A DNA stretch of 64,000 nucleotides from Agrobacterium rosae (GCF_002915175.1 NZ_NXEJ01000008.1:469096-533095), one strand, 5' to 3'. Positions 44,153-53,020 are shown, numbered from the stretch's first letter. Translations and numbers: made by a program. The notes: generated by a model from the letters alone, not told the origin.

Positions 44153-45036
44153 GTCTTCTCTCCCTTCGGGTCGTTTTGCGTTTCGACGGACACCAGATGG
44201 CGGCGCAAAAAATCCTCCAGCCTGCGTGGCGGATTGCCGGTTATGCGCGACACCGTCTGCGTTAGCGGTGCGGCTAGTCCTTCCCCGATCAGCGCGACGA
44301 ACTCGCCGATGGCACGCCTTTCGAATGCATCGATATGCGTTGGCAGAGCTGCGGATGATACGGCAGATACGCCAAGGGGACGCTGTAGTATGCGCGCTGC
44401 GATACGCGCGATGTCGTGTACCGTCAGCGCCTCTGCCCCCGTCAAAATCAGAGGGTCGGATGAGACCGTGTCATCGAGCAGGGCATGAACTGCGACATCG
44501 GCGATGTCCTGCGCATCGATGTAAGACACGGCGGCGTGTCCATACCTGCTCGGTAAATCCTCTCCCTTGCCGGCAGCCGCGATGACCGGGGCAAGCGCCA
44601 CCTGCATCCAGGCGTTCGGCCTCACAATGGCATGTGCAATGCCGCTAGCGACCAGATGCGCCTCTACCGCTGCATGGGCGGCACCGGATATGGAGCGGTC
44701 GGGGTTTCTCAAAGTCCAGTCAGAACCGGATATCTTGACGATGCGCGCAACACCCGCATCTTTTGCGGCATCGATGGCGGCAGTCTGATGAACGATGAGC
44801 GTCTCGCTGATCGGTGAAAGGAGGAAAAGTTTGTGAACGCCCCGCGCAGCCTCCCTCACGGTCGCCGGATCAGCGAAATCTCCTTGCGCGACCTCAACCT
44901 TGTCGCCCCAGAGACCTATTGCCTCCTGCGGACGCCGGGTCAGCACGCGAACCGTTTTGCCCGCATCCAGAAGCCGTGGCACGACAAGCTTTCCCAGCCT
45001 GCCTGTCGCGCCCGTGACCAGAATATCCACCGCCAT
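44143..45036 (-). CDS. NmrA/SDR-type NAD(P)-binding protein
   Basis: 297 residues from the ATG at 45036 (GAGG 9 nt upstream); longer open frame rejected because it runs into the desulfinase gene. Rossmann motif GATGRLG (9-15) and an atypical SDR layout like NmrA or QOR2 (NAD(P)H:quinone reductase) proteins: VRVLTRRPQEA, GVARIVKISGSDW, VRPNAWMQ, DAQDIADVAVHALL. Could be a regulator of redox state or a quinone/enone reductase; role in the operon unknown. 11 bp after the DszB-like stop. Confidence 0.83.
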   Translation of the reverse strand: MAVDILVTGATGRLGKLVVPRLLDAGKTVRVLTRRPQEAIGLWGDKVEVAQGDFADPATVREAARGVHKLFLLSPISETLIVHQTAAIDAAKDAGVARIVKISGSDWTLRNPDRSISGAAHAAVEAHLVASGIAHAIVRPNAWMQVALAPVIAAAGKGEDLPSRYGHAAVSYIDAQDIADVAVHALLDDTVSSDPLILTGAEALTVHDIARIAARILQRPLGVSAVSSAALPTHIDAFERRAIGEFVALIGEGLAAPLTQTVSRITGNPPRRLEDFLRRHLVSVETQNDPKGEKTWH

Positions 45037-45047
45037 TGTTCCCGCCC

Positions 45048-46103
45048 TCACGTGCCAACGGACTGGCGCGAGGCGGCCAGCGGGCGCGGATCGAGCCAGT
45101 CGTGAACGTTGAAATCCGTAGGAATGAACTTCCATTCCAACAGAAAGTCCTTGAAGTGGCTGATGGCATCCACTTCTGCAGGATCGAGATCAAGCACCAG
45201 TTGGCGATGCACCTGTGGGCCGTTGGCGGCCAGAACGGCATCCTCGCTCACCCCGATTTCACGCGCGATGAAACGCACTGCATCATCAGGGTTCTCATTC
45301 GCCCAGTGTGAGACCCGCTGCACAATCGATACCAGCTCGGCAACCAAATCCGGCCGCTCGTCCGCAAAGGTCGCATCGACAGTCAAAGGCCGTGGCGTAC
45401 CGTTATTGATGCGGATTTTCGGGTCTGGATGAAATCCTGTCGAGACGATGATCCGCGCACCGATCAGGTTGGCAACCGTTACGCCCTCGGCACCCTTGAC
45501 GAAGAAGGTATCGATTTCGCCACGGTACAACGCCGCGATTTCTTCGCCATAGGGAAACCGGCGCTTGAGACCATGAAGCCTTTGGTTGGCGGGATCGAGC
45601 AGAACCGGCTCGGAGGCGGCAATATCTACAAGTTCCACGTCGTTTGTAGAAAGGCCGGAAATCACAAGAGCCGAGACCATGCCCTTGAGCGATGTGGCAC
45701 GCTGAAAATCGATGATCTCATTCGGTCGTTTCGGCAGGCCTATCCGTCGACCTTTCAAATCTTTGCCATTGGTTATGCCGCTTTCCGGCAAGGCGATAAC
45801 CGCCTGAAACTCATCCGTCCGCGTCAGGCCAATCAGCCGGGTCTGGCGACCTTTCGACCGCGTCCAGATGGGTGGAATATTGCCCCCTTGGCGAAAGGAC
45901 CAGTCCAGCCGATGATCGAAGTGGCTCTGGCGAACGGCTGGATCAGCCGCATCGCGAATGGATTTCACCTCAATCCCATGCGCCGCAAAGCCTTCGTCGA
46001 TCCAGCCGAGTTGCGCGGCAATCGACAATGGTGTGGGTGCAGGGCAGCGTGCATACCATACGGATTGCGGTTGGGTGACCTTGCGAAGGGCTGCGTCAGC
46101 CAT
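45048..46103 (-). CDS. DszB-like sulfinate desulfinase, second paralogue
   Basis: 351 residues from the ATG at 46103 (AAGGA about 9 nt upstream); other ATGs at 46112 and 46133 lack spacing or site. No signal peptide. WYARCPAPTPLSIAAQLGWI has the nucleophile Cys20, then His61 (RQSHFDHRLDWSF) and Arg71-x-Gly73-Gly74 (RQGGNIPPIW), with spacings identical to the protein at 26076 and the same His-to-Arg distance as DszB. Well over half identical by eye to that paralogue. First gene of the operon carrying the SfnG-like monooxygenase, consistent with sulfone to sulfinate to sulfite chemistry. Confidence 0.78.
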   Translation of the reverse strand: MADAALRKVTQPQSVWYARCPAPTPLSIAAQLGWIDEGFAAHGIEVKSIRDAADPAVRQSHFDHRLDWSFRQGGNIPPIWTRSKGRQTRLIGLTRTDEFQAVIALPESGITNGKDLKGRRIGLPKRPNEIIDFQRATSLKGMVSALVISGLSTNDVELVDIAASEPVLLDPANQRLHGLKRRFPYGEEIAALYRGEIDTFFVKGAEGVTVANLIGARIIVSTGFHPDPKIRINNGTPRPLTVDATFADERPDLVAELVSIVQRVSHWANENPDDAVRFIAREIGVSEDAVLAANGPQVHRQLVLDLDPAEVDAISHFKDFLLEWKFIPTDFNVHDWLDPRPLAASRQSVGT

Positions 46104-46133
46104 GGTTCTCATCCTTACATACGACCTATGCAC

Positions 46134-46196
46134 GGTACGCTATAAGGATAATTATTTATTCTATAGATATACTATACTATTTATCAGGCACCTGAT
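46134..46196 (-). promoter_or_regulatory. AT-rich promoter region of the second DszB-like operon
   Basis: Very AT-rich 40-bp stretch (46141-46182) with repeated TATA-like steps, next to the dyad ATCAGG-CA-CCTGAT (46183-46196). It lies in the 153-bp gap after the nitroreductase gene, about 35-90 bp before the desulfinase ATG. No unambiguous -35/-10 pair chosen. Confidence 0.35.
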
Positions 46197-46256
46197 GAGA
46201 TCGCTTTTCCAAAGCACAGCCGCCCGATAAGCTTCCGCATACCGGGCAGGTCGCTC

Positions 46257-47102
46257 CTATTTGATCGGGAAGCCGAGGGTTCGCAGGGTTTGTATCAATT
46301 CTGCTCTGCCTTTCAGCGCGTCTGCGTTCTCGACGCGTTTTGCAATGGGGCCTGTCCAGCCGGATTGCGGCAAGTTCTGTTTGGCTTGAAATGCCTTCAA
46401 CACATCGTCATAGGCACCCAGATCCGCCTCAGGCGTTCCGGAATATGTCTCGTGAAACAGCACGGAGGATTGTGGAAGACGTGGTTTTACGTCGGTGATG
46501 ACGTCCGGGTCGGGATATCCGACAGTGAGGCCGAACACAGCGACCGTTTCCGGCGGCAGTTGCAGTTCACGGGAAACGTCATGAGGTTTGTTGCGAATAC
46601 CGCCGACATAACATGAGCCGAGACTGAGGCTGTCGATTGCCGCAACGGCGTTCTGCGCGGCCAGAGCTGCGTCGATGGCACCGATCAGAAAACTTTCGAG
46701 ATAATCGAGACCCTCTCCCGCATTGCCAAGCTGTTGGGCCACGGTTCTCAGCCGCTTCAGGTCGATCAGCCAGACGAGAAACAGCGGCGCAGACAGAATA
46801 TGCGCATTGCCGCCGGTATAGCCCGCGAGCCGCGCCTTTCGATCTTCATCTCGAACGGCAACGACGCTCCAAGCCTGAAGATTGGACGAGGTGGGTGCGG
46901 ATTGGGCCGCTGCCACCAGAAGTTCCAGTGCGCCCTCGGGCAGTGGTTTTGGGAGATAGGCGCGCGCGGTGCGGTGGTTCAGCAGCGCATCGATCGTGCT
47001 GTTCCAGAAAGGCAGCGAAAAATCCTGCTCCACGCCATAGCGCGCGGCAAGACGCTGCTGTGGAACTTCGCCTTCGGTGATGGAAGAAGAATGTATCGTC
47101 AT
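46257..47102 (-). CDS. Nitroreductase-family NAD(P)H:flavin oxidoreductase
   Basis: 281 residues; GAGG 6 nt before the ATG. HRTARAYLPKPLPEGALELLVAAAQSAPTSSNLQAWSVVAVRD is the FMN-binding start of the NfsA/Frp branch, with LGSCYVGGIRNKP further on. Frp-type members reduce free FMN. It is the only recognisable candidate in the window to supply FMNH2 for the many LLM monooxygenases, but enzymes of this family also reduce nitro compounds and quinones. Transcribed toward the DszB-like operon, 153 bp upstream. Confidence 0.87.
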   Translation of the reverse strand: MTIHSSSITEGEVPQQRLAARYGVEQDFSLPFWNSTIDALLNHRTARAYLPKPLPEGALELLVAAAQSAPTSSNLQAWSVVAVRDEDRKARLAGYTGGNAHILSAPLFLVWLIDLKRLRTVAQQLGNAGEGLDYLESFLIGAIDAALAAQNAVAAIDSLSLGSCYVGGIRNKPHDVSRELQLPPETVAVFGLTVGYPDPDVITDVKPRLPQSSVLFHETYSGTPEADLGAYDDVLKAFQAKQNLPQSGWTGPIAKRVENADALKGRAELIQTLRTLGFPIK

Positions 47103-47506
47103 AGAAAACCTCTTGGGCGATCAGAAAACAGAGTGAAGCGCTTTACAGCCTTCTGACCCGGCAACTGCACGGTCATGTAATTCATATGCGTCCCAACATA
47201 GACAGCCGAGGAACGCATTGCCAATCGACAACCCGCTCTTGGAAGAAAATTTCCGGCCCGGAGCAGAGCACGCGGTCACAGTCGATTTCAACCGTTCCGT
47301 ATTCATGCAGCCTCGTGCAATACGTGCCTACTTCCACCAGAGCAAAAAGCAAGCTTTCACCCAAAACTCAAATATGTTGGAATTAAATTCCTGAAGACAT
47401 GATTTCTTGCGCCTCACGGAAGAAGATTATTCTTACGAAAAAACACGTCTGCCGACATGCTGAATTCATTCGACACCGGGTTTTCACATGGATGGGGAAC
47501 AGTGCA
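47103..47506. other. 404-bp divergent intergenic region
   Basis: Between the nitroreductase (minus) and a family 5 binding protein (plus). Short open frames exist on both strands but none has a ribosome site or recognisable product. Contains the 13-bp palindrome GGAATT-A-AATTCC at 47379-47391, the best operator candidate. Confidence 0.45.
47379..47391. promoter_or_regulatory. Palindrome upstream of the family 5 binding-protein operon
   Basis: GGAATT-A-AATTCC, perfect, about 115 bp before the ATG at 47507 in an AT-rich segment. Compatible with a LysR-type recognition dyad; no regulator is adjacent. Confidence 0.35.
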
Positions 47507-49111
47507 ATGGGTATAGGGCGTCGCACATTCAATCAGTTACTGCTTCTGGCCGCCGCAGGCACGGCCCTGCCGGGATCTGTCTTTGGAGCGGATGCCTCTC
47601 GGCGCCCGGTTTCGGGCGGAACCCTCAATCTTCTTTATCGGGTCGATCCAGGCAACGCGTTGTTTGCCATCAACACCTCCTCGGGAACAGGTCAGGCCAT
47701 TGGCCCGAAAATCGTTGAAGGCCTGCTGACATTCGATTTCGATCTCGCACCAAAGCCGCTTCTGGCTACCGAATGGTCGGTCTCGGAAGACCATCTTCGT
47801 TATACGTTCAAATTGCGCCCGAACGTGAAATGGCACGACGGCAAGGATTTCACCTCGGACGACGTGGCCTTCTCGATTTTCCGGCTCAAGGAGGCCCATC
47901 CGCGCGGTCGCATCACCTACCAGAACGTCACTGCCGTCGAGACGCCAGACCCGCTGACCGCCATCATCGTGCTGTCCAAACCGGCACCTTTCCTGATCGC
48001 TGCTCAATCGAGTTCTGAATCGCCCATCGTGCCGAAACATATTTTCGAAACGCTGAAACCCGGCGATGGACAGACACTCAAGACCGCCATCGGCACCGGC
48101 CCGTTCAGACTGACGCAGTGGACCCCGGGCAGCCATCTTATCTTCGAACGCAATCCGGATTACTGGGATGCAGGCAAACCCTATCTCGACCGCATCGTGC
48201 TGCGCATCATCACCGATCCTGCTGCGCGCGCTGTCGCGCTGGAAACCGGTGAGGTCGATATTGGTGACAACCCCGTTCCGCTGGCCGATCTGGACAGGTT
48301 GAAGCAAAATCCCGACCTTGTACTGGATACGACGACCTATGCCTATGCGGGGCCGCAGCAGCAGCTGTTTTTCAATTACGACAACGAAATCTTCGCGAAG
48401 AAGGATGTGCGTCTTGCCATTGCCAAGGCAATCAACCTAGAGGAAATCGTCAATGTGGGCCTATTCGGTTACGGTCAGGTTTCGCCAAGCCCCGTCAGCA
48501 CGGCACTGACCAGATGGTACGATCCCTCAGTCAAAGCTCACCCTTATGATCCAAAGGAGGCCGAACGACTTCTGGATGCGGCGGGTTATCCCCGCAAGGA
48601 CGACGGCAAACGGTTCCCTGTACGGCTCACCTACAATTCCTATCTGACACCGGGTTTTGCGGATGTCATTCGCAACCAGCTTGAAAAGATCGGCATCGCG
48701 GTCGAAATCCGCAAATACGATCTGCCGACCTATCTCAAGACCGTCTACACCGACCGTGCCTTCGACCTCGTCGTGGAATCTCTTTCCAACACCTTCGATC
48801 CGTCCCTTGGCATACAGCGCGCCTATTGGAGCAAGAACTTCAAACTCGGCCTGCCCTTTTCCAACGCCGCCCACTATGCGAACCCGCAAGCGGACGCCCT
48901 GCTTGAGGCGGCAGCCATCGAGCCGGATGAGGCGAAACGGAAAGAGATATGGAGCCGGTTCCAGCATCTCATCCATGACGACGTCGCCTCGGTGGACCTC
49001 GTGGCCGCAGGCAGCCAGATCGTCGCCCACAAGAGATTGAAGAACTACGTCACCGGCGCACAGGGGCTCAACTGGAGCTTCGGCGACCTTTGGCTCGATC
49101 CAAATTCCTGA
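47507..49111 (+). CDS. Family 5 ABC binding protein, Tat-exported, orphan
   Basis: 534 residues from the ATG at 47507 (GGGGA upstream), giving MGIGRRTFNQLLLLAAAG, a twin-arginine signal. EGLLTFDFDLAPKPLLATEW, YTFKLRPNVKWHDGKDFTSDDVAFS, and the VYTDRAFDLVVESLSNTFDPSLGIQRAYWSKNFKLGLPFSNAAHY block shared with the 37802 paralogue. First gene of a plus-strand operon with a triple rhodanese, an SfnB-like protein and a DszA-like monooxygenase. No own permease. Confidence 0.88.
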   Translation: MGIGRRTFNQLLLLAAAGTALPGSVFGADASRRPVSGGTLNLLYRVDPGNALFAINTSSGTGQAIGPKIVEGLLTFDFDLAPKPLLATEWSVSEDHLRYTFKLRPNVKWHDGKDFTSDDVAFSIFRLKEAHPRGRITYQNVTAVETPDPLTAIIVLSKPAPFLIAAQSSSESPIVPKHIFETLKPGDGQTLKTAIGTGPFRLTQWTPGSHLIFERNPDYWDAGKPYLDRIVLRIITDPAARAVALETGEVDIGDNPVPLADLDRLKQNPDLVLDTTTYAYAGPQQQLFFNYDNEIFAKKDVRLAIAKAINLEEIVNVGLFGYGQVSPSPVSTALTRWYDPSVKAHPYDPKEAERLLDAAGYPRKDDGKRFPVRLTYNSYLTPGFADVIRNQLEKIGIAVEIRKYDLPTYLKTVYTDRAFDLVVESLSNTFDPSLGIQRAYWSKNFKLGLPFSNAAHYANPQADALLEAAAIEPDEAKRKEIWSRFQHLIHDDVASVDLVAAGSQIVAHKRLKNYVTGAQGLNWSFGDLWLDPNS

Positions 49112-49136
49112 CCGAACACCATTCAAGGAGATCAAT

Positions 49137-50225
49137 ATGTCAGAGCAATCCGTCAGCAAGAACACGCTCATCAACTGGCTCGGAGACGGTGAGGAACTTG
49201 CCGTCATCGATATCCGGCCGGTAGACGATGTCGGCTATGCATCGCCACTGTTTGCAACCAATCTGCCCGCCGACAGGCTGGATGCCGAACTTGATCGTTT
49301 CGTTCCGCGCCGATCCGTCCGCACGGTGCTGGTAGACGACGGCACGGAGGTCGCACGCCAGTCTGCTGAGCGGCTGAAAGCGAAGGGATGGAGCAATATC
49401 CATTTTCTGGATGGCGGCCTCCCTGCCTGGATCAAAGGCGGGCTTGAAAACCTGCCGACATTCGACATTCCAGGCGTGCCTTTCGTGCAGAAGGTCCGCG
49501 CAGAAAAGAACACGCCCGTCGTCTTCGCCCGCGAACTCAAGGCATGGAAGGAGGCGGGTGAGGATGTTGTCGTTATCGACACGCGCACGACGCCCGAATA
49601 TGAGAAGGCGCATGTTCCCAGTGCCGTCAACGTGCCGGGCGCGGAGCTGCTGCTGAGATTCGCAGACCTTGTTACTTCCACAGAAACAAAGATCGTGGTG
49701 TCCTGCGCCGGACTTCCACGCGCAATCCTTGGTGCGCAGACATTGATCGATGCGGGGATCGAGAACCGGGTAAGCTATCTGCATGACGGGACACGCGGCT
49801 GGACGGACGATGGCTTTGACCTAGAAACAGGCCTCTTCGATATCTACCGTCCCGCCAGTGCGGAAGCGAAGCGATTTGCCCAGGCCCGTCTGGAGACCTT
49901 TTCGAAAGAGGACGACCTCGTCTTCATTGACCGATCAACCACGGAACGATGGTTGGCGGACAAGGAGCGAACCACTTATTTTCTCGATGTTCGCACGCCT
50001 GAAGAATTCGCTGCATCACACATTCCAGGCTCGATTTCGTCTGAGGGTGGCCAATTGCTTGGCGTTGCCTACCGCACCATCGCCGTGCGTGGAGCACGGG
50101 TCATACTCGTTGATGACCTTCTAGGCGCGCGTGCGCGGGTGGTCGCACATTGGCTGAAACGGCGCGGTTTCGAGATCGCCATTCATCTGCATGATTTCGA
50201 GCAAGCGGCGCAGGTCGCGGCTTGA
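49137..50225 (+). CDS. Triple-rhodanese-domain protein
   Basis: 362 residues made of three rhodanese-like domains (about 1-110, 125-235, 245-360). Only the middle domain has the catalytic loop, CAGLPR with Cys190; the equivalent loops of domains 1 and 3 read VDDGTEVA and VDDLLGARA, with Asp in place of Cys. Each domain retains a DxR-type motif (IDIRPVDD, IDTRTTPEYE, LDVRTPEEF). AAGGAG 7 nt before the ATG. Sulfurtransferases move sulfane sulfur to cyanide, thiols or sulfite. In this operon it may handle sulfur released by the oxygenases. Confidence 0.9.
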   Translation: MSEQSVSKNTLINWLGDGEELAVIDIRPVDDVGYASPLFATNLPADRLDAELDRFVPRRSVRTVLVDDGTEVARQSAERLKAKGWSNIHFLDGGLPAWIKGGLENLPTFDIPGVPFVQKVRAEKNTPVVFARELKAWKEAGEDVVVIDTRTTPEYEKAHVPSAVNVPGAELLLRFADLVTSTETKIVVSCAGLPRAILGAQTLIDAGIENRVSYLHDGTRGWTDDGFDLETGLFDIYRPASAEAKRFAQARLETFSKEDDLVFIDRSTTERWLADKERTTYFLDVRTPEEFAASHIPGSISSEGGQLLGVAYRTIAVRGARVILVDDLLGARARVVAHWLKRRGFEIAIHLHDFEQAAQVAA

Positions 50226-50358
50226 AGCAATGGTATCTCCTTGCACGCCGCGCAAAGCTTTTCTTTCCTGCAGGCCAAGGATTTTTAACTCGCGGCCGGA
50301 ATCCCGGCTGCTACCATGACGGATATTGCCCGGATGCTTCCGCGCACAGGATTTATCG

Positions 50359-51612
50359 ATGACCGACACCCTGCACGCCTGGGGTTCTCCACCCAGCAAA
50401 CGTTATGAAACAATCGCGAGCCGTTTTCGCCCGATTTTCGCGCAGATCGCCAAGGACACCGTGGCGCGCGATCTCGACAGGCAACTTCGTTTCGATGCGT
50501 ATGACGCCTTGAAGGCGGCAGGCTTTTCTAAATTGCGCCTACCGGAACAACACGGTGGTCTCGGTCTAACCCTGCCTGAACTTTTCGGCCTGATCATCGA
50601 ACTCGCCGAAGCCGATCCCAACCTCACCAACGCCTATCGTAGCCATTTTGGCTTTACGGAAGATTTGCTCAATGCACCGCCGAGTTCATGGCGTGACACC
50701 TGGCTTGCCCGACTAGGAGAGGGCGACACCATCGGCAGCGGCTTTTCGGAACTGGGTGAGACACGGCTTGGGACCTATTCGACACAGTTGATAAGGGACG
50801 GAAGTGGCTGGTGTTTGAATGGCGAGAAATATTACACCACCGGCTCCCTCTACGCAGACTGGATCACGCTTGGTGCGGTGGATGGAGATGGCGAGCCCAT
50901 CGGTGCGCTGGTTCCCACCCGTGCGCCCGGCGTCGAAATCGTTAATGACTGGGACGGTTTCGGGCAGGCGCTGACGGCAAGCGGTACGGCACGCTTCACC
51001 GATGTGGCCATCGAAGACGATTTGATCAAACCAAGCGCCCTCCGTTTCAGCTATTCCGGCGGTTTTTTCCAACTGGTCCATCTGGCATCCCTTGCTGGTA
51101 TAGGTCGTGCCGCGGCCTCGGATCTCGCCCGTCTGGTTGCAGATCGCAAACGGGTCTACCAGCGCAGCAATGCTGGCCGTTTTTCGGACGATCCGCAGAT
51201 TCTTCAGGTCGTGGGAGAAGTGCGCGGCGCGGCCTACACGGCTGGTGCAATCGTGCTGAAAGCTGCGGAGGCGTTGCAAGCCGCCTATGACGCTAATCTT
51301 TCAGGTGACGAAGAGCAGATTGCCTTCACCAACCGCAACGCCGAAATCGAAGTCAGCCAATCGGTGACGGTTGTCAGCAGGTTGATACTGGACGCCTCCA
51401 CCACGCTTTTCGACGCCCTTGGTGCCTCCTCGGCAAAACGCAGCCACGGGCTGGATCGCCACTGGCGCAACGCACGCACCATCACCTCCCATAATCCACG
51501 CATCTATCACGACAGGATCGTTGGCGATTTCGCCGTCAACGGTGCCTCGCCGCCCGCCAATGGCGGAGTCGGAGTGGCGGTGCAAACAGACAAAGAAAAA
51601 GCAGACGCATGA
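50359..51612 (+). CDS. SfnB/DszC-family acyl-CoA-dehydrogenase-fold protein
   Basis: 417 residues from the ATG at 50359 (AGGA 8 nt upstream). KLRLPEQHGGLGLTLPELFGLIIELAEADPNLTNAYRSHFGFTE, WCLNGEKYYTTGSLYADW, GQALTASGTARFTDV and the C-terminal LDRHWRNARTITSHNPRIYHDRIVGDFAVNG place it with DszC and SfnB. Overlaps the next gene, a DszA-like monooxygenase, by 4 bases, so oxidation of sulfur and cleavage of the C-S bond are likely coupled steps. 133 bp after the rhodanese gene, a gap with one weak 8-bp hairpin (50292-50311). Confidence 0.87.
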   Translation: MTDTLHAWGSPPSKRYETIASRFRPIFAQIAKDTVARDLDRQLRFDAYDALKAAGFSKLRLPEQHGGLGLTLPELFGLIIELAEADPNLTNAYRSHFGFTEDLLNAPPSSWRDTWLARLGEGDTIGSGFSELGETRLGTYSTQLIRDGSGWCLNGEKYYTTGSLYADWITLGAVDGDGEPIGALVPTRAPGVEIVNDWDGFGQALTASGTARFTDVAIEDDLIKPSALRFSYSGGFFQLVHLASLAGIGRAAASDLARLVADRKRVYQRSNAGRFSDDPQILQVVGEVRGAAYTAGAIVLKAAEALQAAYDANLSGDEEQIAFTNRNAEIEVSQSVTVVSRLILDASTTLFDALGASSAKRSHGLDRHWRNARTITSHNPRIYHDRIVGDFAVNGASPPANGGVGVAVQTDKEKADA

Positions 51613-52916
51613 GCAAACCACAACGCCGGCTGAACCTGAACGTTGGTATCAACACCACCGGCTATCTTCCCAACGCCTGGAAATATCGCACCGGCACAAG
51701 GCACGACATCAACGATATCGATTATTATCGCCACCTGACGGAAATCGCCCATAAGGGCCGGTTCGACGCCGTGTTTCTATCAGACCATCCCGCACTTCTG
51801 ACGGATCCGCTCAGCCGACCCTTTCACACCATCGATCCGCTGATCCTGTCCACCTCACTTGCCGCTCAAGTGCCAGACATCGGTTTCGTGGCGACGATCT
51901 CGTCCACCTATAACTCGCCTTACAATCTGGCGAGACGAACGCAGTCCATCGACATCGTCTCGGGCGGTCGCCTGATTATCAATGTCGTGTCTTCGTTCAA
52001 TCCGAATGTCGCGGCAAACTTCGGCAATGCGCCGCTACCGCCGCGCAGCGAACGTTATGCGAAGGCTACGGAGTTTCTGGACGTGGCCAAAAAGCTCTGG
52101 TCCAGCTGGGACGAGCGCCGCGAACAAGACGTACCGGAAGACCGGTTCTGGGATGCAGCGACTGCCCAACCCATCGACCACGACGGTGAATTCTTCACCG
52201 TCAAAGGCCCGCTCAATGTGCCACGCGGACCGCAGGGCCACCCGGTCATTGCCCAGGCAGGAGCGTCCGAAGGCGGCATCGACCTTGCTGCGCGCCATGG
52301 CGAAATCATCTACTGCAATATTCTCTCACGTCCCGCCGGGCAGGCTTTCGGCAAGAAAGTGCGAGACCGCGCCTTCGCTTTCGGCCGCGATCCATCCGGC
52401 ATCCGCATCGTACCGGGCCTCGTCGTTATTCTGGGAGAAACCCGCGAAGAAGCCTTGAGAAAACACGAGTTGTTTAGCGGCGCGGGATCCGAAGATGGGC
52501 TTCTGGCGCGCTTCATCAAAGAGAATGGCTTGGACCCCGACCGTTTCGACCCGGATGCCGTGCTCAACGCCGAACAGTTCATACCGGACCAGAACCGACA
52601 ATGGGCAGTCGGCATGGGCCTTGGCCTGTCCGATCTGCTTGCGCATGAACGATTGACCGCGCGCGAGGTCGTGCGCCGATCAGAGGGACATCACCGCCTG
52701 CTGCTCGGCACCGCCGAAGACGTGGCAGAGGGCATCATCGATCTCTGGCAGGATGGAACCGTAGACGGCTACACCCTTCAACCTCCACGCGCGCCGGATG
52801 ACATTGTCGAATTCGTGGATCAGGTCGTCCCGATTTTGCAGGATCGAGGTGTGTACCCGAGAGAATACGAAGGCCGTACGATTAGAGACAGATACCAACT
52901 GCCATACCCGTCCTAA
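51609..52916 (+). CDS. DszA-like flavin monooxygenase (NtaA/SnaA/DszA family)
   Basis: 435 residues, ATGA overlap with the preceding SfnB/DszC-like gene. LNVGINTTGYLPNAWKYR, RFDAVFLSDHPALL, YNSPYNLARRTQSIDIVSGGRLIINVVSS, GPLNVPRGPQGHPVIAQAGASEGGIDLAARHGEIIYCN and DQVVPILQDRGVYPREYEGRTIRDRYQL. FMNH2-dependent C-S cleaving family. The RLIINVVSS variant replaces the usual GRxxWNVVT, so it is a divergent member. Last gene of its operon. Confidence 0.88.
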   Translation: MSKPQRRLNLNVGINTTGYLPNAWKYRTGTRHDINDIDYYRHLTEIAHKGRFDAVFLSDHPALLTDPLSRPFHTIDPLILSTSLAAQVPDIGFVATISSTYNSPYNLARRTQSIDIVSGGRLIINVVSSFNPNVAANFGNAPLPPRSERYAKATEFLDVAKKLWSSWDERREQDVPEDRFWDAATAQPIDHDGEFFTVKGPLNVPRGPQGHPVIAQAGASEGGIDLAARHGEIIYCNILSRPAGQAFGKKVRDRAFAFGRDPSGIRIVPGLVVILGETREEALRKHELFSGAGSEDGLLARFIKENGLDPDRFDPDAVLNAEQFIPDQNRQWAVGMGLGLSDLLAHERLTAREVVRRSEGHHRLLLGTAEDVAEGIIDLWQDGTVDGYTLQPPRAPDDIVEFVDQVVPILQDRGVYPREYEGRTIRDRYQLPYPS

Positions 52917-53020
52917 GGCCTATCAGCGAGTGAAGCGCCGTTGGGTGGCGATCTTACTCCATGGCAAAAGACCGCCTGCCCTTCATCTCGTCACGCTCGA
53001 TGATCAAATTCCTTGCTCTC

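Noticed and set aside
47121..47386. Small open frames in the divergent intergenic region
   Set aside because: 60-66 codons on both strands, overlapping each other, with no ribosome site and no recognisable product.
52917..53020. Terminator between the convergent DszA-like and GH28-like genes
   Set aside because: Only an imperfect, bulged hairpin around 52928-52959 without a U-run; too weak to call.
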